Below, piece after piece: positions 41,525 to 50,985 of a DNA stretch of 64,000 nt. Source of the DNA: Alphaproteobacteria bacterium. GTDB lineage: Bacteria > Pseudomonadota > Alphaproteobacteria > Caulobacterales > Caulobacteraceae. Both the position numbers and the translations under genes were made by a program. Within the stretch, counting starts at the first letter, position 1, and the number at the start of each line of letters is the position of its first letter. The stretch spans positions 1 to 64,000 of the forward strand of contig JAHJME010000029.1 in the NCBI GenBank assembly GCA_018821435.1, read 5' to 3'. The notes beneath the pieces were generated by a model. It did no database searches. It was not told the origin of the DNA and worked only from the letters and a program-made list of their open reading frames with translations.

Positions 41525-42148
41525 ATGAGCCAGGCCAAAAACGTCGAACCCCGCCCCTATCACCACGGCGACCTGCGCAATGCGCTGGTGGACGCGGCGC
41601 GCAGGCTGCTCGAAGCGGAAGGCCCCAGCGCGCTGTCGCTGCGCGCCGTGGCCCGCGAGGCCGGCGTCAGTCCGGCGGCGCCCTATCACCACTTCAAGGA
41701 CAAGGCCGAGCTGCTGGACGCCGTGGCCCATGAGGGCTGGCACACGCTCAACGCCCAGATGGCCGAGGCCAAGGCCGCGAACGACGGCCAGCTCACCGGG
41801 CTGGGCATCGCCTACGTCTGCTTCGCCCACGAGAATCCGGCGCTCTATCGCGTGATGTATGACGCGGTGCGCGAGAAGGAAGCCCTGCCCGACGAGATGC
41901 AGGACAACAAGGACAGCGCCTACTGCCTGGTGCGCGACACCATGATCGAACACGGCGCGGACCCGACCGCCGAGACCCACCTGGAGCTGGCCACCATCGC
42001 CGCCTGGTGCGGCGCTCACGGCCTGGCCGAGATGTCGGGCTTCAAGCAATTCCAGCACCTCAAGGACGAACTGGGCGGCGAGCGGGAATTCCTGGCCGCG
42101 GTGCTCAGCCACATGGGCCTGTTCACGAAGAACCACGGCGCCTGCTAA
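41525..42148 (+). CDS. TetR family regulator beside micropeptide genes
   Basis: A 207-residue TetR-type regulator: YHHGDLRNALVDAARRLLEA, then LRAVAREAGVSPAAPYHHFKDKAELL (helix-turn-helix), then a C-terminal domain of the WHG type (AHEGWHTLNAQM, ENPALYRVMYD). There is no Shine-Dalgarno sequence before ATG 41525 (CTTATGGTAATCCA), so translation may be weak or leaderless. Four 19-base motif copies lie upstream of it and of the two micropeptide genes, which makes these its likely regulon. gluQ starts ten bases after its stop. Confidence 0.93.
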   Translation: MSQAKNVEPRPYHHGDLRNALVDAARRLLEAEGPSALSLRAVAREAGVSPAAPYHHFKDKAELLDAVAHEGWHTLNAQMAEAKAANDGQLTGLGIAYVCFAHENPALYRVMYDAVREKEALPDEMQDNKDSAYCLVRDTMIEHGADPTAETHLELATIAAWCGAHGLAEMSGFKQFQHLKDELGGEREFLAAVLSHMGLFTKNHGAC

Positions 42149-42158
42149 TCAGACGCGG

Positions 42159-42986
42159 GTGTTCGCCACCCGCTTCGCCCCCTCGCCCACCGGCTATCTG
42201 CACCGGGGCCACGCCTATTCGGCGCTGACCGCGTTCGCCGCCGCGCAGGACGCCGGCGGCCGGTTCGTGCTCCGCATCGAGGACATCGACGCCACCCGCT
42301 GCCGGCCCGAATTCGAGGTTGGGATCCACGAGGACCTCGCCTGGCTGGGCCTGAGCTGGGAACAGCCGGTGCGCCGGCAATCGGAACACCGGGACGACTA
42401 CCAGGCCGCCCTCGCCCGTCTTGAGGCCGAGGGCTTGCTCTATCGCTGCTTCCGCACCCGCAAGGAAGTTGCCGAGGCGATGGTGTCGGCGCCGCACGGG
42501 GCGATGGAGGTGTTCCGGGGCGCCGCGCTACCACCTGACGAAGAGGCTCGGCGGCTGGCGGCGGGCGGGCCGTTCGCCTGGCGGCTTTCGCTGGACGCCG
42601 CGTCGCGGACGCTGGGCGGCTTCGGCGGGCTGACATTCACCGAAGAGGGCGAAGGTGTTGTTTCCGCGCGCCCAGAGCTGGGCGGCGACGTTGTGCTGGC
42701 GCGCAAGGACGTGGGCGTGGCCTACCACCTGGCGGTGACGGTGGACGACGCCTTGCAGGGGATTACCCACGTCATCCGCGGCCGCGACCTGTTCGAGGCG
42801 ACGCACGTGCAGCGCTTGCTCCAGGCGCTGCTGGGCCTGCCCGAGCCCATCTATCGGCACCACGCCCTGCTCACCGGCCCGGACGGGAAGCGCTATGCCA
42901 AGCGCGACCATGCGGAAACGCTGCGGTCGCTCCGCGAACGGGGTATGAGCGCGGCGGAGTTGCGGAAGGAACTGGGCTTTGAGTGA
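42159..42986 (+). CDS. gluQ: Glutamyl-Q tRNA(Asp) synthetase
   Basis: A 275-residue truncated glutamyl-tRNA synthetase paralogue. FAPSPTGYLHRGHAYSAL is the class I HIGH-type motif, RIEDIDATRCRPEF follows, and KRYAKRDHAET replaces the KMSKS loop. The anticodon-binding domain is absent, as expected for GluQ, which attaches glutamate to queuosine in tRNA(Asp). It lacks the Cys zinc knuckle of the E. coli protein. The start is GTG 42159; the next gene overlaps it by eight bases. Confidence 0.93.
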   Translation: MFATRFAPSPTGYLHRGHAYSALTAFAAAQDAGGRFVLRIEDIDATRCRPEFEVGIHEDLAWLGLSWEQPVRRQSEHRDDYQAALARLEAEGLLYRCFRTRKEVAEAMVSAPHGAMEVFRGAALPPDEEARRLAAGGPFAWRLSLDAASRTLGGFGGLTFTEEGEGVVSARPELGGDVVLARKDVGVAYHLAVTVDDALQGITHVIRGRDLFEATHVQRLLQALLGLPEPIYRHHALLTGPDGKRYAKRDHAETLRSLRERGMSAAELRKELGFE

Positions 42987-43872
42987 CGCCGTGGCTGCGC
43001 CGCAGGAGGGACCGCGCTGGCTCCCGCTGGCCGCGCTGTTGGGCGGCGCCTGCATCATCGGCCTGTCGGCGATCTTCGTGCGGCTGGCCGACACGGGGGC
43101 GGCCGCGGCGGGGTTCTGGCGGTTGGCCTTCGCCATGCCGCTGCTGGCGCTGATGACCGTGCGCACCACCGGCGCGATCGGCCGGCCGCCCAAGATGGCG
43201 TTGCTGGCCGGGGTGTTCTTCGCCCTGGACCTGGGGTTCTGGCATTACGGCATCCACTACACCTCGGTGACCAACGCCACGGTGCTGTCGAACCTGACGC
43301 CCGTGGTGGTCACCGCCTTTGCCTGGATCTTCCTGAAGCAGCGGCCGGGCTGGCTGTTCTCGCTGGCGGTGGCCGCGGCGCTGGGCGGGGCCTGGCTGAT
43401 GGCGGTGGAGAGGGGGGCCGGCGGCAAGCTGATCAACCAGCCGCTGGGCGATACGCTCTCGGCGATCACGGCCTTCTGGTATGCGCTCTACTTCCTGGCC
43501 ATGGCTGAGGGCCGCAAGACCGAGGGCGCCAGTCGGCTGATGCTGTGGGTCAGCATCGTCGGCGCGCCGCTGATGCTGATCACCGCGCTCCTGCTGGGCG
43601 AGCCGATCCTGCCCGGCAGCCTGCTGGGCTGGGGCGCTTGCCTGGGTCTCGGCCTGATGCATGTCAGCGGCCAGGGCTCCATCGCCTGGGCCATGGGCCG
43701 GCTGCCCACGTCGACAGCCTCGGTGGTGGTGCTGATCCAGCCGGTGGTCGCGGCTTACCTGGGCTGGCTGCTGTTCGCCGAGGCGATCGGCCCGCTGCAG
43801 GGCCTGGGCGCCGCGATCACGCTCGGCGGGGTGGTGCTGGCGCAGTGGGCGTCGCGCAAGCGCGCTAGCTGA
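42979..43872 (+). CDS. EamA/DMT family transporter
   Basis: A 297-residue drug/metabolite transporter with ten hydrophobic segments in two EamA repeats (GLSAIFVRLADTGAAAAGFWRL at the start of repeat 1; 'LPTSTASVVVLIQPVVAAYLGWLLFAEAI' pattern in repeat 2). It starts inside the end of gluQ (eight-base overlap), so the two are cotranslated. It is convergent with selO, overlapping by eight bases. The substrate is unknown. Confidence 0.92.
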   Translation: MSDAVAAPQEGPRWLPLAALLGGACIIGLSAIFVRLADTGAAAAGFWRLAFAMPLLALMTVRTTGAIGRPPKMALLAGVFFALDLGFWHYGIHYTSVTNATVLSNLTPVVVTAFAWIFLKQRPGWLFSLAVAAALGGAWLMAVERGAGGKLINQPLGDTLSAITAFWYALYFLAMAEGRKTEGASRLMLWVSIVGAPLMLITALLLGEPILPGSLLGWGACLGLGLMHVSGQGSIAWAMGRLPTSTASVVVLIQPVVAAYLGWLLFAEAIGPLQGLGAAITLGGVVLAQWASRKRAS

Positions 43873-45280
43873 GGCCCCACGCCACACGCGCCGCTTCGAT
43901 CCGCGCCAGCTTGGCGTGGAAGGCCGTCCAGTCGTCGCGTTCGGCGATGTCGGACCAGATGGCCTCGATCTCGTCGATCAGCAGCTCCTCGGGCTCGGCC
44001 TGGGCGAAATAGGGATGAGCCAACCGCTCCGGGCGTTCGGCCTCGTAGGTCGCCAGGCGCTGGCGGAACGCGGCGAAATCGGCCCCGGCGTAGAGATCGG
44101 CGCGGGGCCCGGTCAGCGCGCGATCCTCACGCCCGCCGAACCAGTCGAAGAAGAACGGCTCCCAGCGCAGGCGCTCGCCGCCTTCGGCCATCGCGCCGAA
44201 GCTGACCTGGACCAGGGCCGCGTCCTCCTCGTCACCGCGCGGCTTCACGCCAAGCCGGCCCAGCATCGCGGCCATCAGCTCGCGGCGGTAGGCGGGACTG
44301 AAGCCGTTCAGCGCCTCGACCAAGGGGTCGCTCTCGGTGACCAGGCTCAGGCAGCCGGCCAGCTGCTGCAGGTTCCAGAACACCGCCTCGGGCTGGCGGC
44401 CGAAGCTGTAGAGGCCATGCTGGTCGAAGTAGGCGGCGGTGAAGTTGGGGTCCGACTGGGGGAGGAACCGGTAGGGGCCGTAGTCGAAGCTCTCGCCGGT
44501 GATGTTCATGTTGTCGGTGTTGAGCACGCCATGGACGAAGCCCGCGGCCATCCAGCTGGCCGTCAGCCGCGCGGCCTTGGCGCAGACCGCCTCCAGCAGG
44601 GCGGCGGGCCGGTCGTTCGCCCCGGCCAGGTCCGGGTAGTAGTTGGCCACCACGTGGTCGACCAGGGCGCCGACCCTGTCCTTGGCTTCGAAGTAGGCGT
44701 GGCGCTGGAAGGTGCCGAAGCGGACGTGGCTGTGCGACAGGCGGACCAGCACGGACGACCGGGTGGGGCTGGGCTCGTCGCCGCGCTGCAGCGCCTCGCC
44801 GGTCTCGACCAGGGAGAACGACCGTGAGGTCGGCACGCCGAGCGCCTCCAGCATCGCCGTGGCCAGCACCTCCCGCACGCCACCCTTGAGCGTCAGGCGG
44901 CCGTCCCCGGAACGGGACCAGGGCGTCTGGCCCGAGCCCTTGGTCCCGAGATCCAGCAAGCGATCGGTCCCGGCCTCGCGCATCTGCGCGAAGAGGAAGC
45001 CGCGGCCGTCGCCGAGGTCGGGGTTGTACGAGCGGAACTGATGGCCGTGATAGCGCAGCGCCAGGGGCGGATCGATGTTCCCCGGCAACGGCTGGAAGCG
45101 GCCGAAGTGGGCGGTCCACTCGTCGTCGCTCAGCGTCTCCAGACCTACCGTCGCCGCGGCGCGGTCGTTGCGGAAGCGCAGCATCGTCGCCGGAAAGTCC
45201 GCCGCCGCCACGGGGTCGGCGAACTCCGCGCCCAGGCTCGGGAACTGGGGATCGGGGCGATAGGCGGGGGAGACGGGCAT
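43865..45280 (-). CDS. selO: Protein adenylyltransferase SelO (YdiU family)
   Basis: A 471-residue pseudokinase-fold AMPylase. LRYHGHQFRSYNPDLGDGRG and DLGTKGSGQTPWSRSGDGRL are the conserved glycine-rich and lysine blocks, and VHGVLNTDNMNITGESFDYGP the metal-binding loop (NTDN and DYG). SelO moves AMP onto target proteins under redox stress. The length is typical for the bacterial form. ATG 45280 is a good start. Confidence 0.95.
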   Translation of the reverse strand: MPVSPAYRPDPQFPSLGAEFADPVAAADFPATMLRFRNDRAAATVGLETLSDDEWTAHFGRFQPLPGNIDPPLALRYHGHQFRSYNPDLGDGRGFLFAQMREAGTDRLLDLGTKGSGQTPWSRSGDGRLTLKGGVREVLATAMLEALGVPTSRSFSLVETGEALQRGDEPSPTRSSVLVRLSHSHVRFGTFQRHAYFEAKDRVGALVDHVVANYYPDLAGANDRPAALLEAVCAKAARLTASWMAAGFVHGVLNTDNMNITGESFDYGPYRFLPQSDPNFTAAYFDQHGLYSFGRQPEAVFWNLQQLAGCLSLVTESDPLVEALNGFSPAYRRELMAAMLGRLGVKPRGDEEDAALVQVSFGAMAEGGERLRWEPFFFDWFGGREDRALTGPRADLYAGADFAAFRQRLATYEAERPERLAHPYFAQAEPEELLIDEIEAIWSDIAERDDWTAFHAKLARIEAARVAWGLS

Positions 45281-45313
45281 CGCCCGCAGCTAGCCGCCCC
45301 GCGCCCCGTTCGG

Positions 45314-45388
45314 CTAGCGGATTCCGAGGAAGCCCAGGACGGCCAGTACAACGACCACCAGGCCGACAAGGTAGATGATGCTGTTCAT
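45314..45388 (-). CDS. 24-residue membrane micropeptide
   Basis: MNSIIYLVGLVVVVLAVLGF followed by LGIR and TAG: almost all one hydrophobic helix. GGAGCG lies seven bases before ATG 45388. Short proteins beginning MNSIIYLVGL are, as I recall, widespread in alphaproteobacteria under 'small membrane protein' names with no known role. It lies between selO and an SDR gene, in a gap that would otherwise look empty. Confidence 0.75.
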   Translation of the reverse strand: MNSIIYLVGLVVVVLAVLGFLGIR

Positions 45389-45455
45389 CGGTAGCGCTCC
45401 GGTCGGTAACCCCTCGACAGGGGCGACTAACGCGGTCGAGCGCCGGGGCGTTCCC

Positions 45456-46256
45456 CTATCCGATCCGCACGCCCATGCCGCCGTCGACCGGCAGGATCAC
45501 GCCGGTGATGAACTTGGCCTCGTCCGAGGCCAGGAACAAGGCGGCGTAGGCGGTGTCCCAGGCGCTGCCCATCTTGCCGCCCAGGGGCACGCGGGCGTCG
45601 CGTTCGGCGCGGACCTCGTCCTGGGTGCGGCCACTGGCGCCGGCGATGCCCGCCACGGCCATGGGCGTGTCCATCAGGCCCGGCTGCACGGCGTTGCAGC
45701 GGATGCTGTAGCGGGCCTGGCTCTGGGCCACGCTGGTGGTCAGGCGGTTCACCGCGGCCTTGGAGACCTCATAGGCCACCTGGATGCCGCCGGCCTCCGC
45801 CGCCAGGGACGAGATGTTGACGATGGCCCCGCCGCCCTGCTCGCGCATGACGCCCAGCGCCGCCTTGGTCACCAGCCACATGCCCTTGAGGTTGACCGAC
45901 AGGATGCGGTCGAAGGCGGCCTCTTCGATCTTGTGCGCCGGCCCATCGCCGCCGCCGATGCCCACGTTGTTGACCAGGATGTCCAGGCCACCCAGTCGCG
46001 CGGTCGCCTCGGCGACGATGCCCGCCGCCTCGGCCGACTTTGTCACGTCGGCCTGAAGCGCGGAGGCTTCGCCGCCCTCTTCCCGGATCATCGCGGCCGT
46101 CTCTTCGGCCCGTTCGCCGACCCGGTCGACGCACAGGACGCGCGCGCCCTCGCGGGCGAACAGCAGGGCCATGGCGCGGCCGTTGCCCACGGTCTCGCCC
46201 GGCGTTTGCCCCGCGCCCACCACGACGGCGGTCTTGCCCTCGAGACGACCGGCCAT
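45456..46256 (-). CDS. SDR family oxidoreductase
   Basis: A 266-residue short-chain dehydrogenase. The nucleotide motif is GAGQTPGETVGNGRAMALLF, a TGxxxGxG variant with an insertion. It has NNVG, the active site Ser in NISSLAAE with YEVSK, and the C-terminal DGGMGVRIG. It ends the two-gene group with the CMD-family gene, starting two bases after that gene's stop. The pair may act on the same carbonyl compound, but no pathway is visible. Confidence 0.9.
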   Translation of the reverse strand: MAGRLEGKTAVVVGAGQTPGETVGNGRAMALLFAREGARVLCVDRVGERAEETAAMIREEGGEASALQADVTKSAEAAGIVAEATARLGGLDILVNNVGIGGGDGPAHKIEEAAFDRILSVNLKGMWLVTKAALGVMREQGGGAIVNISSLAAEAGGIQVAYEVSKAAVNRLTTSVAQSQARYSIRCNAVQPGLMDTPMAVAGIAGASGRTQDEVRAERDARVPLGGKMGSAWDTAYAALFLASDEAKFITGVILPVDGGMGVRIG

Positions 46257-46258
46257 CC

Positions 46259-46828
46259 TCAGTAGCCCTTCAGCTCGGGATCGAGGGTCTGGCCCTCGTC
46301 CAGCTGCACGCCGAAGGTGTTCAGGATCATCGAGACCTGGGTGTACTGGCCGGTGGTGAACACCACGTCCATGCACTGCTTCTGAGTGAAGTGCTTGCCC
46401 AGCTCCGCCCAGGTGGCGTCGGTGATGAAGTAGTCCCGGTGCAGCTCATCGGTGGCGCGGATCAGGGCGGCGTCGGCGGCGCTCCAGCCAGCGTCGGGCC
46501 CACGCTTGATGGCCTCGATCTCGGCGTCGGTCAGGCCCGACTGCAGGCCGATCCGGGTGTGCTGGGTGAACTCGTAGCCCGACTTGCAGAGGAAGCCGAC
46601 GCGCAGGATCACGATCTCCCGCTCGCGCGCCGGCAGGTCGTTGCGCCGCGACAGCACATAGCCGCCCCAGTCGTTGAAACGCTTCAGCGCCTTGGGGGCG
46701 TGGACCAGGGTGCGGAAGATGTTGAGCACGCCCATGGTCCCGTTGCGCACCGGCTGCAGCGCCTCGGCCTGCTCGGGCGAGAGCTGGTCGTCGGTCAGCG
46801 GCGCGACGCGGGGCTTGGACAGTCTCAT
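46259..46828 (-). CDS. Carboxymuconolactone decarboxylase (CMD) family protein
   Basis: A 189-residue helical protein of the CMD/AhpD fold: LPAREREIVILRVGFLCKSGYEF followed by QHTRIGLQSGLTDAEIEAIK. AhpD proteins have a CxxC pair; here only one Cys is present at this place (CKSGYEFTQH), so a peroxidase relay is unlikely and a lyase or unknown function is more probable. It precedes the SDR gene at 45456 in one transcript. Confidence 0.88.
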   Translation of the reverse strand: MRLSKPRVAPLTDDQLSPEQAEALQPVRNGTMGVLNIFRTLVHAPKALKRFNDWGGYVLSRRNDLPAREREIVILRVGFLCKSGYEFTQHTRIGLQSGLTDAEIEAIKRGPDAGWSAADAALIRATDELHRDYFITDATWAELGKHFTQKQCMDVVFTTGQYTQVSMILNTFGVQLDEGQTLDPELKGY

Positions 46829-46923
46829 GGCGTTTCCTCGAACATCCGGTTTGTTTGCGCGGCACCTTAGAGACAGCGCCCGATTTCGCTAGAGCGGTCT
46901 CGCCGCGCTTGTTACCCAGGGGC

Positions 46924-48114
46924 ATGTCGACCCGGTCCACGCTCGCCTTCCTCAAGACCGAGACCGGCTCGGGCGCGCTGCTGGCCGCCGCGGCGCTGCT
47001 GGCCATCGTCTGGGCAAACTCGCCCTGGGCCGCGTCCTACGACGCCCTCACCCATCAGCTGGTCGCGGTCCGGATCGGGCCGTTCGCCGAGGAACTGACC
47101 CTGGCCGGCTGGGTGAAAACCGCCCTGATGCCGATCTTCTTCTTCGTCGTCGGCCTTGAGATCAAACACGAGATCCTGCGCGGCGAGCTCTCGAACCCCC
47201 GGCGACTGGCCTTGCCGCTGCTGGCGGCGGCGGGCGGGGTCGTGGTCCCGGCGCTGGTCTATCTCGCCTTCAACGGCGCGCCGGGCGGCCTTCGCCAGGG
47301 CTGGCCCATCCCCACGGCCACCGACATCGCCTTCGCGCTGGCCGCCCTGGCGGTCGCGGGACCAAGACTGCCGCCGACCCTGCGCATCTTCCTGCTGACC
47401 CTGGCCATCGCCGACGACCTGGCGGCCGTGGTCCTGATCGCCGTGCTGTTCACCGCCGACCTCGACGTCCCGATGCTGGCGTGCGCGGCGGTGACCGTCG
47501 CCGCGCTGGCGGCCATGTCGCGGTGGCGGGCCGCGCCCTACTTTTTCTGGGCCGTCGGCGGGGTGCTGCTTTGGGGCTTCACGCTGAAGTCGGGGATCAA
47601 CACGTCGCTGGCCGGGATCGCCGCGGCGTTCTGCCTGCCGCTGGAGCCGAAGCGGACCGGCGGCCAGGGCGTGCTCAGCGAGACCATGGAGGCGCTGCAC
47701 CCCTACGTCGCCTTCTTCATCCTGCCGGTCTTCGCCTTCATGGCCGCCGGCTTCTCGCTGGGCGGCGAGGCGGGCGGGGCGATCTTCGGGCCCGTCAGCC
47801 TGGGCATCGCGGCCGGCCTGTTCTTCGGCAAACAGATCGGCGTCTTCGGCGCGGCGGCGCTGGCCATCGGGCTGAAGTGGGCGCGCAGGCCTACGGGGGC
47901 GAAGTGGCTGGAGCTGTACGGCGTCTCGGCGCTGTGCGGCGTGGGCTTCACCATGAGCCTGTTCATCGGCGCCCTGGCCTTTCCCGGCGCAGACGCCCTG
48001 CATCAGGCCCAGGTTCGCGCCGGCGTGGTGATGGGGTCGGTCGCCGCGGCCCTGATGGGCATCGGCCTGCTGCTGCTCAGCGCCCGACGCCGCGCGCGGG
48101 ACGCCGAAGCCTAG
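46924..48114 (+). CDS. nhaA: Na+/H+ antiporter NhaA
   Basis: A 396-residue NhaA with about 12 membrane segments. PIPTATDIAFALAALAV and LAIADDLAAVVLIAVLF carry the acidic residues of the ion site (the adjacent Asp pair), and FFVVGLEIKHEILRGEL is the conserved N-terminal block. It expels Na+ in exchange for protons. ATG 46924 is chosen because the protein starts there in the family pattern (LAFLKTETGSG); the frame is open upstream. Confidence 0.95.
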   Translation: MSTRSTLAFLKTETGSGALLAAAALLAIVWANSPWAASYDALTHQLVAVRIGPFAEELTLAGWVKTALMPIFFFVVGLEIKHEILRGELSNPRRLALPLLAAAGGVVVPALVYLAFNGAPGGLRQGWPIPTATDIAFALAALAVAGPRLPPTLRIFLLTLAIADDLAAVVLIAVLFTADLDVPMLACAAVTVAALAAMSRWRAAPYFFWAVGGVLLWGFTLKSGINTSLAGIAAAFCLPLEPKRTGGQGVLSETMEALHPYVAFFILPVFAFMAAGFSLGGEAGGAIFGPVSLGIAAGLFFGKQIGVFGAAALAIGLKWARRPTGAKWLELYGVSALCGVGFTMSLFIGALAFPGADALHQAQVRAGVVMGSVAAALMGIGLLLLSARRRARDAEA

Positions 48115-48186
48115 TTCAGATCGGACTTGCGGCGACGCTGGAGTTGGCGTCCGCTGATCTTCGCAAATCTGGCTAGCGAGGGCGAT

Positions 48187-48648
48187 ATGACGACCTTCCG
48201 ATTGAACGGCCGCGAGGTCACCGTGAAGGCGCCCGACGACGCGCCGCTGCTGTGGGCGATCCGCGACGAGATCGGCCTGACAGGCACCAAGTTCGGCTGC
48301 GGCATCGGCCAGTGTGGGGCCTGCACCGTGCACATCGGCGGCGAGGCGGTGCGGTCCTGCATCACGCCGGTGGGCGCGGTGGCCGGCCAGGCCGTGACGA
48401 CCATCGAAGGCCTGGATCCCAAGGGCCAGCACCCGCTGCAAGTCGCCTGGATCGACGCCCAGGCGCCGCAGTGCGGCTACTGCCAGTCGGGCCAGATCAT
48501 GCAGGCCGCGGCGCTGTTGAAGGCGACGCCTCATCCCACGGACGCCGAGATCGAGGCGACGATGACGGGCAACCTCTGCCGCTGCATGGCGTACATCCGG
48601 ATCAAGAAGGCCATCAAGGCGGCCTCGGCCAAGGGGGTGGCGGCATGA
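48187..48648 (+). CDS. Isoquinoline 1-oxidoreductase-like 2Fe-2S subunit
   Basis: A 153-residue xanthine-dehydrogenase-family small subunit with two 2Fe-2S clusters: [14 protein letters not shown] with a later Cys (plant-type cluster), then [11 protein letters not shown] and [15 protein letters not shown] (second cluster). It carries electrons from the molybdenum site to an acceptor. Its stop overlaps the large subunit start by four bases. No FAD subunit is encoded, as in the IorAB type. Confidence 0.93.
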   Translation: MTTFRLNGREVTVKAPDDAPLLWAIRDEIGLTGTKFGCGIGQCGACTVHIGGEAVRSCITPVGAVAGQAVTTIEGLDPKGQHPLQVAWIDAQAPQCGYCQSGQIMQAAALLKATPHPTDAEIEATMTGNLCRCMAYIRIKKAIKAASAKGVAA

Positions 48649-50885
48649 ACGCGATCCTTCCCGACGTCTCGCGGCGCGGCTTCCTGATCACCGTCTCGGC
48701 GGCCGGCGCACTGTTCGCGCTGAACCAGCCGGCACAGGCCGCCGACGGCTTCGCGCCGACCATCTGGTACGGCATCGACCGCGACGGCGTGATCACCGTC
48801 CACATCATCCGCGCCGAGATGGGCCAGCACGTGGGCACCGCCATCGCCCGCATCGTCGCCGACGAGCTGGAGGCCGACTGGTCGAAGGTGAAGATCGACC
48901 ACGTGGACAGCGATCCGAAGTGGGGCCTGATGGTCACCGGCGGCAGCTGGTCGGTGTGGCAGAGCTATCCGGTCTACAGCCAGGCCGGCGCGGCGGGGCG
49001 CATCGCCCTGATCGAGGCCGGCGCCAAGCTGCTGAACGTCGCGCCGGCCGACTGCCTGGCGCGCAATGGCGCGGTGGTCGCCGGCAAGAGATCGGTCTCC
49101 TACGGCGAGATCGTCGCCAAGGGGGATCTCAGCCGCACCTTCACCGCCGAACAGCTCGCCAAGCTGCCCATGAAGCCGGCGGCCGAGCGGCGGATCATCG
49201 GCAAGCCCGGCCAGGCGCGGGACATCCCGGCCAAGACCAACGGCCAAGCCAAGTACGGCCTCGACGCCAAGGTCGCGGGGATGATCTACGCGCGGCCCAA
49301 GCTGCCGCCCACCCGCTATGGCTCCAAGGTGTCGGCGATCGACGAGACGGCGGCCAAGGCGGTGCCGGGCTACATCCGCGCCATCGCGCTGGAGGATGCG
49401 TCGGGGACCGTGCCGGGCTGGGTGATGGTCTATGCCGACAGCTTCGTCGCCGCCGACCGGGCGTGCGAAGCGCTGAAGGTGACCTGGACGGCCGGCGACA
49501 CCGCAAAGGTCTCCGAGGCCGACCTGCAGACCCGCGCCCGCGCGCTGATCGCCGACAAGACCACCGGCTCGCAGGTGGTCGAGGATCCCGGGGTGGACGC
49601 CGCCTTCGCGGCCGCCAAGTCGAAGCTGGAGCAGACCTACACGACCTCCACCGCTCTGCACTTCCAGATGGAACCGGTGAACGCGCTGGCGTTCGAGAAG
49701 GACGGGTTGTTCGAGATCCATACCGGCAACCAGTGGCAGTCGCTGGTGCTGCCGTGGCTGGCCACGGCGCTGGGCCGCAAGGAAGACACCATCGTGCTCC
49801 GCACCTACGTGCTGGGCGGCGGGTTCGGCCGGCGGCTGAACGGGGACTATGCGGTGGGCGCGGCCCTGGCCTCGAAGGCCATCGACGGCAAGCCGGTGAA
49901 GATGGTCATGACCCGGGCCGACGACACGCGGTTCGACAGCCCGCGCTCGCCCTCGGTGCAGACCCTGCGGATGGCGTTCGGCGAGGCCGGGCGGGTGACG
50001 GCGATGGAACATCACGCCTGCGCCGGCTGGCCCACCCAGGCGATGGCGCCGTTCTTCATGCCCAAGGGCGGGAACGGCCAGCCTTACGACCCCTTCGCCA
50101 TCAGCGGGGCGAACCACTGGTACAACGTCGGCGCGCAACGGGTGCGGGCGGTCCAGAACGACCTGGCCAACAAGACCATGCGGCCGGGCTGGCTGCGCTC
50201 GGTGGGCCCCGGCTGGACCAACTGGGCGGTGGAAAGCTTCATGGACGAGGCGGCGGCCCAGGCGGGCGTCGACCCGCTGGCCTTCCGGCTGAAGATGCTG
50301 GACGCCACGGGCCGCAACGCCGGCTCGGCGCCCAATGCGGTTGGCGGGGCGAAACGCCAGGCGGCGGTGCTGAAGCGGCTGGCCGACAAGGCGGGCTGGG
50401 GCAAGCCGCTGCCGAAGAATACCGGCCTGGGCCTGGCGACGACGTTCGGCCAGGAGCGGGACATGCCGACGTGGGTCGCCTGCGCGGCGCGTGTTTCGGT
50501 CGATCCGGCGACGGGTGCGGTGAAGGTGGAGAAGCTGACCCTGGTGGCCGACGCCGGCACCATCGTCCACCCGGACGGCGCCCTGGCGCAGATGGAGGGC
50601 GCAGCGCTCTGGGGCATGAGCCTGGCGCTGCTGGAAGGCACGACGTTCGAGAACGGCGAGGTCAAGGACACCAACCTCGACAGCTATACGCCGCTGCGGA
50701 TGGCCGATGTTCCCGACGTGGAGGTGGAGTTCATCGCCAGCACCGAGGCGCCGGTGGGCCTGGGCGAACCGGCGACCACGGTCGTGGGTCCCGCCATCGG
50801 CAACGCCATCTTCCGGGCGGTGGGCGCGCGGGTGCGCGACCTGCCGATCCGGGCGGCGGCGGTGAAGGCTGGGATGAAGGCTTAG
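48645..50885 (+). CDS. Isoquinoline 1-oxidoreductase-like molybdopterin subunit
   Basis: A 746-residue molybdenum-cofactor subunit. [18 protein letters not shown] at residues 9-26 is a twin-arginine signal, so the complex is exported folded to the periplasm. [19 protein letters not shown] is the Moco-binding Gly-rich motif, and [19 protein letters not shown] near the end carries the conserved GE Glu. It oxidises an aldehyde or N-heterocycle; the true substrate cannot be told. A c-type cytochrome partner, common in this family, is absent here. Confidence 0.93.
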   Translation: MNAILPDVSRRGFLITVSAAGALFALNQPAQAADGFAPTIWYGIDRDGVITVHIIRAEMGQHVGTAIARIVADELEADWSKVKIDHVDSDPKWGLMVTGGSWSVWQSYPVYSQAGAAGRIALIEAGAKLLNVAPADCLARNGAVVAGKRSVSYGEIVAKGDLSRTFTAEQLAKLPMKPAAERRIIGKPGQARDIPAKTNGQAKYGLDAKVAGMIYARPKLPPTRYGSKVSAIDETAAKAVPGYIRAIALEDASGTVPGWVMVYADSFVAADRACEALKVTWTAGDTAKVSEADLQTRARALIADKTTGSQVVEDPGVDAAFAAAKSKLEQTYTTSTALHFQMEPVNALAFEKDGLFEIHTGNQWQSLVLPWLATALGRKEDTIVLRTYVLGGGFGRRLNGDYAVGAALASKAIDGKPVKMVMTRADDTRFDSPRSPSVQTLRMAFGEAGRVTAMEHHACAGWPTQAMAPFFMPKGGNGQPYDPFAISGANHWYNVGAQRVRAVQNDLANKTMRPGWLRSVGPGWTNWAVESFMDEAAAQAGVDPLAFRLKMLDATGRNAGSAPNAVGGAKRQAAVLKRLADKAGWGKPLPKNTGLGLATTFGQERDMPTWVACAARVSVDPATGAVKVEKLTLVADAGTIVHPDGALAQMEGAALWGMSLALLEGTTFENGEVKDTNLDSYTPLRMADVPDVEVEFIASTEAPVGLGEPATTVVGPAIGNAIFRAVGARVRDLPIRAAAVKAGMKA

Positions 50886-50985
50886 GCCGGAAACAGCAGC
50901 GCGCACGGGCAAGCGCGCCGGGGAAGCGGAGCCGCTCCGGGGCTTTGGCGTGGGTGCAGGTTTCGACAGGCGGACCGCTGGGCCG

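Noticed and set aside
46912..48534. A 540-codon minus-strand frame opposite nhaA.
   Set aside because: Its composition is Arg/Gln/His-rich and it mirrors nhaA codon positions. No family pattern is seen.
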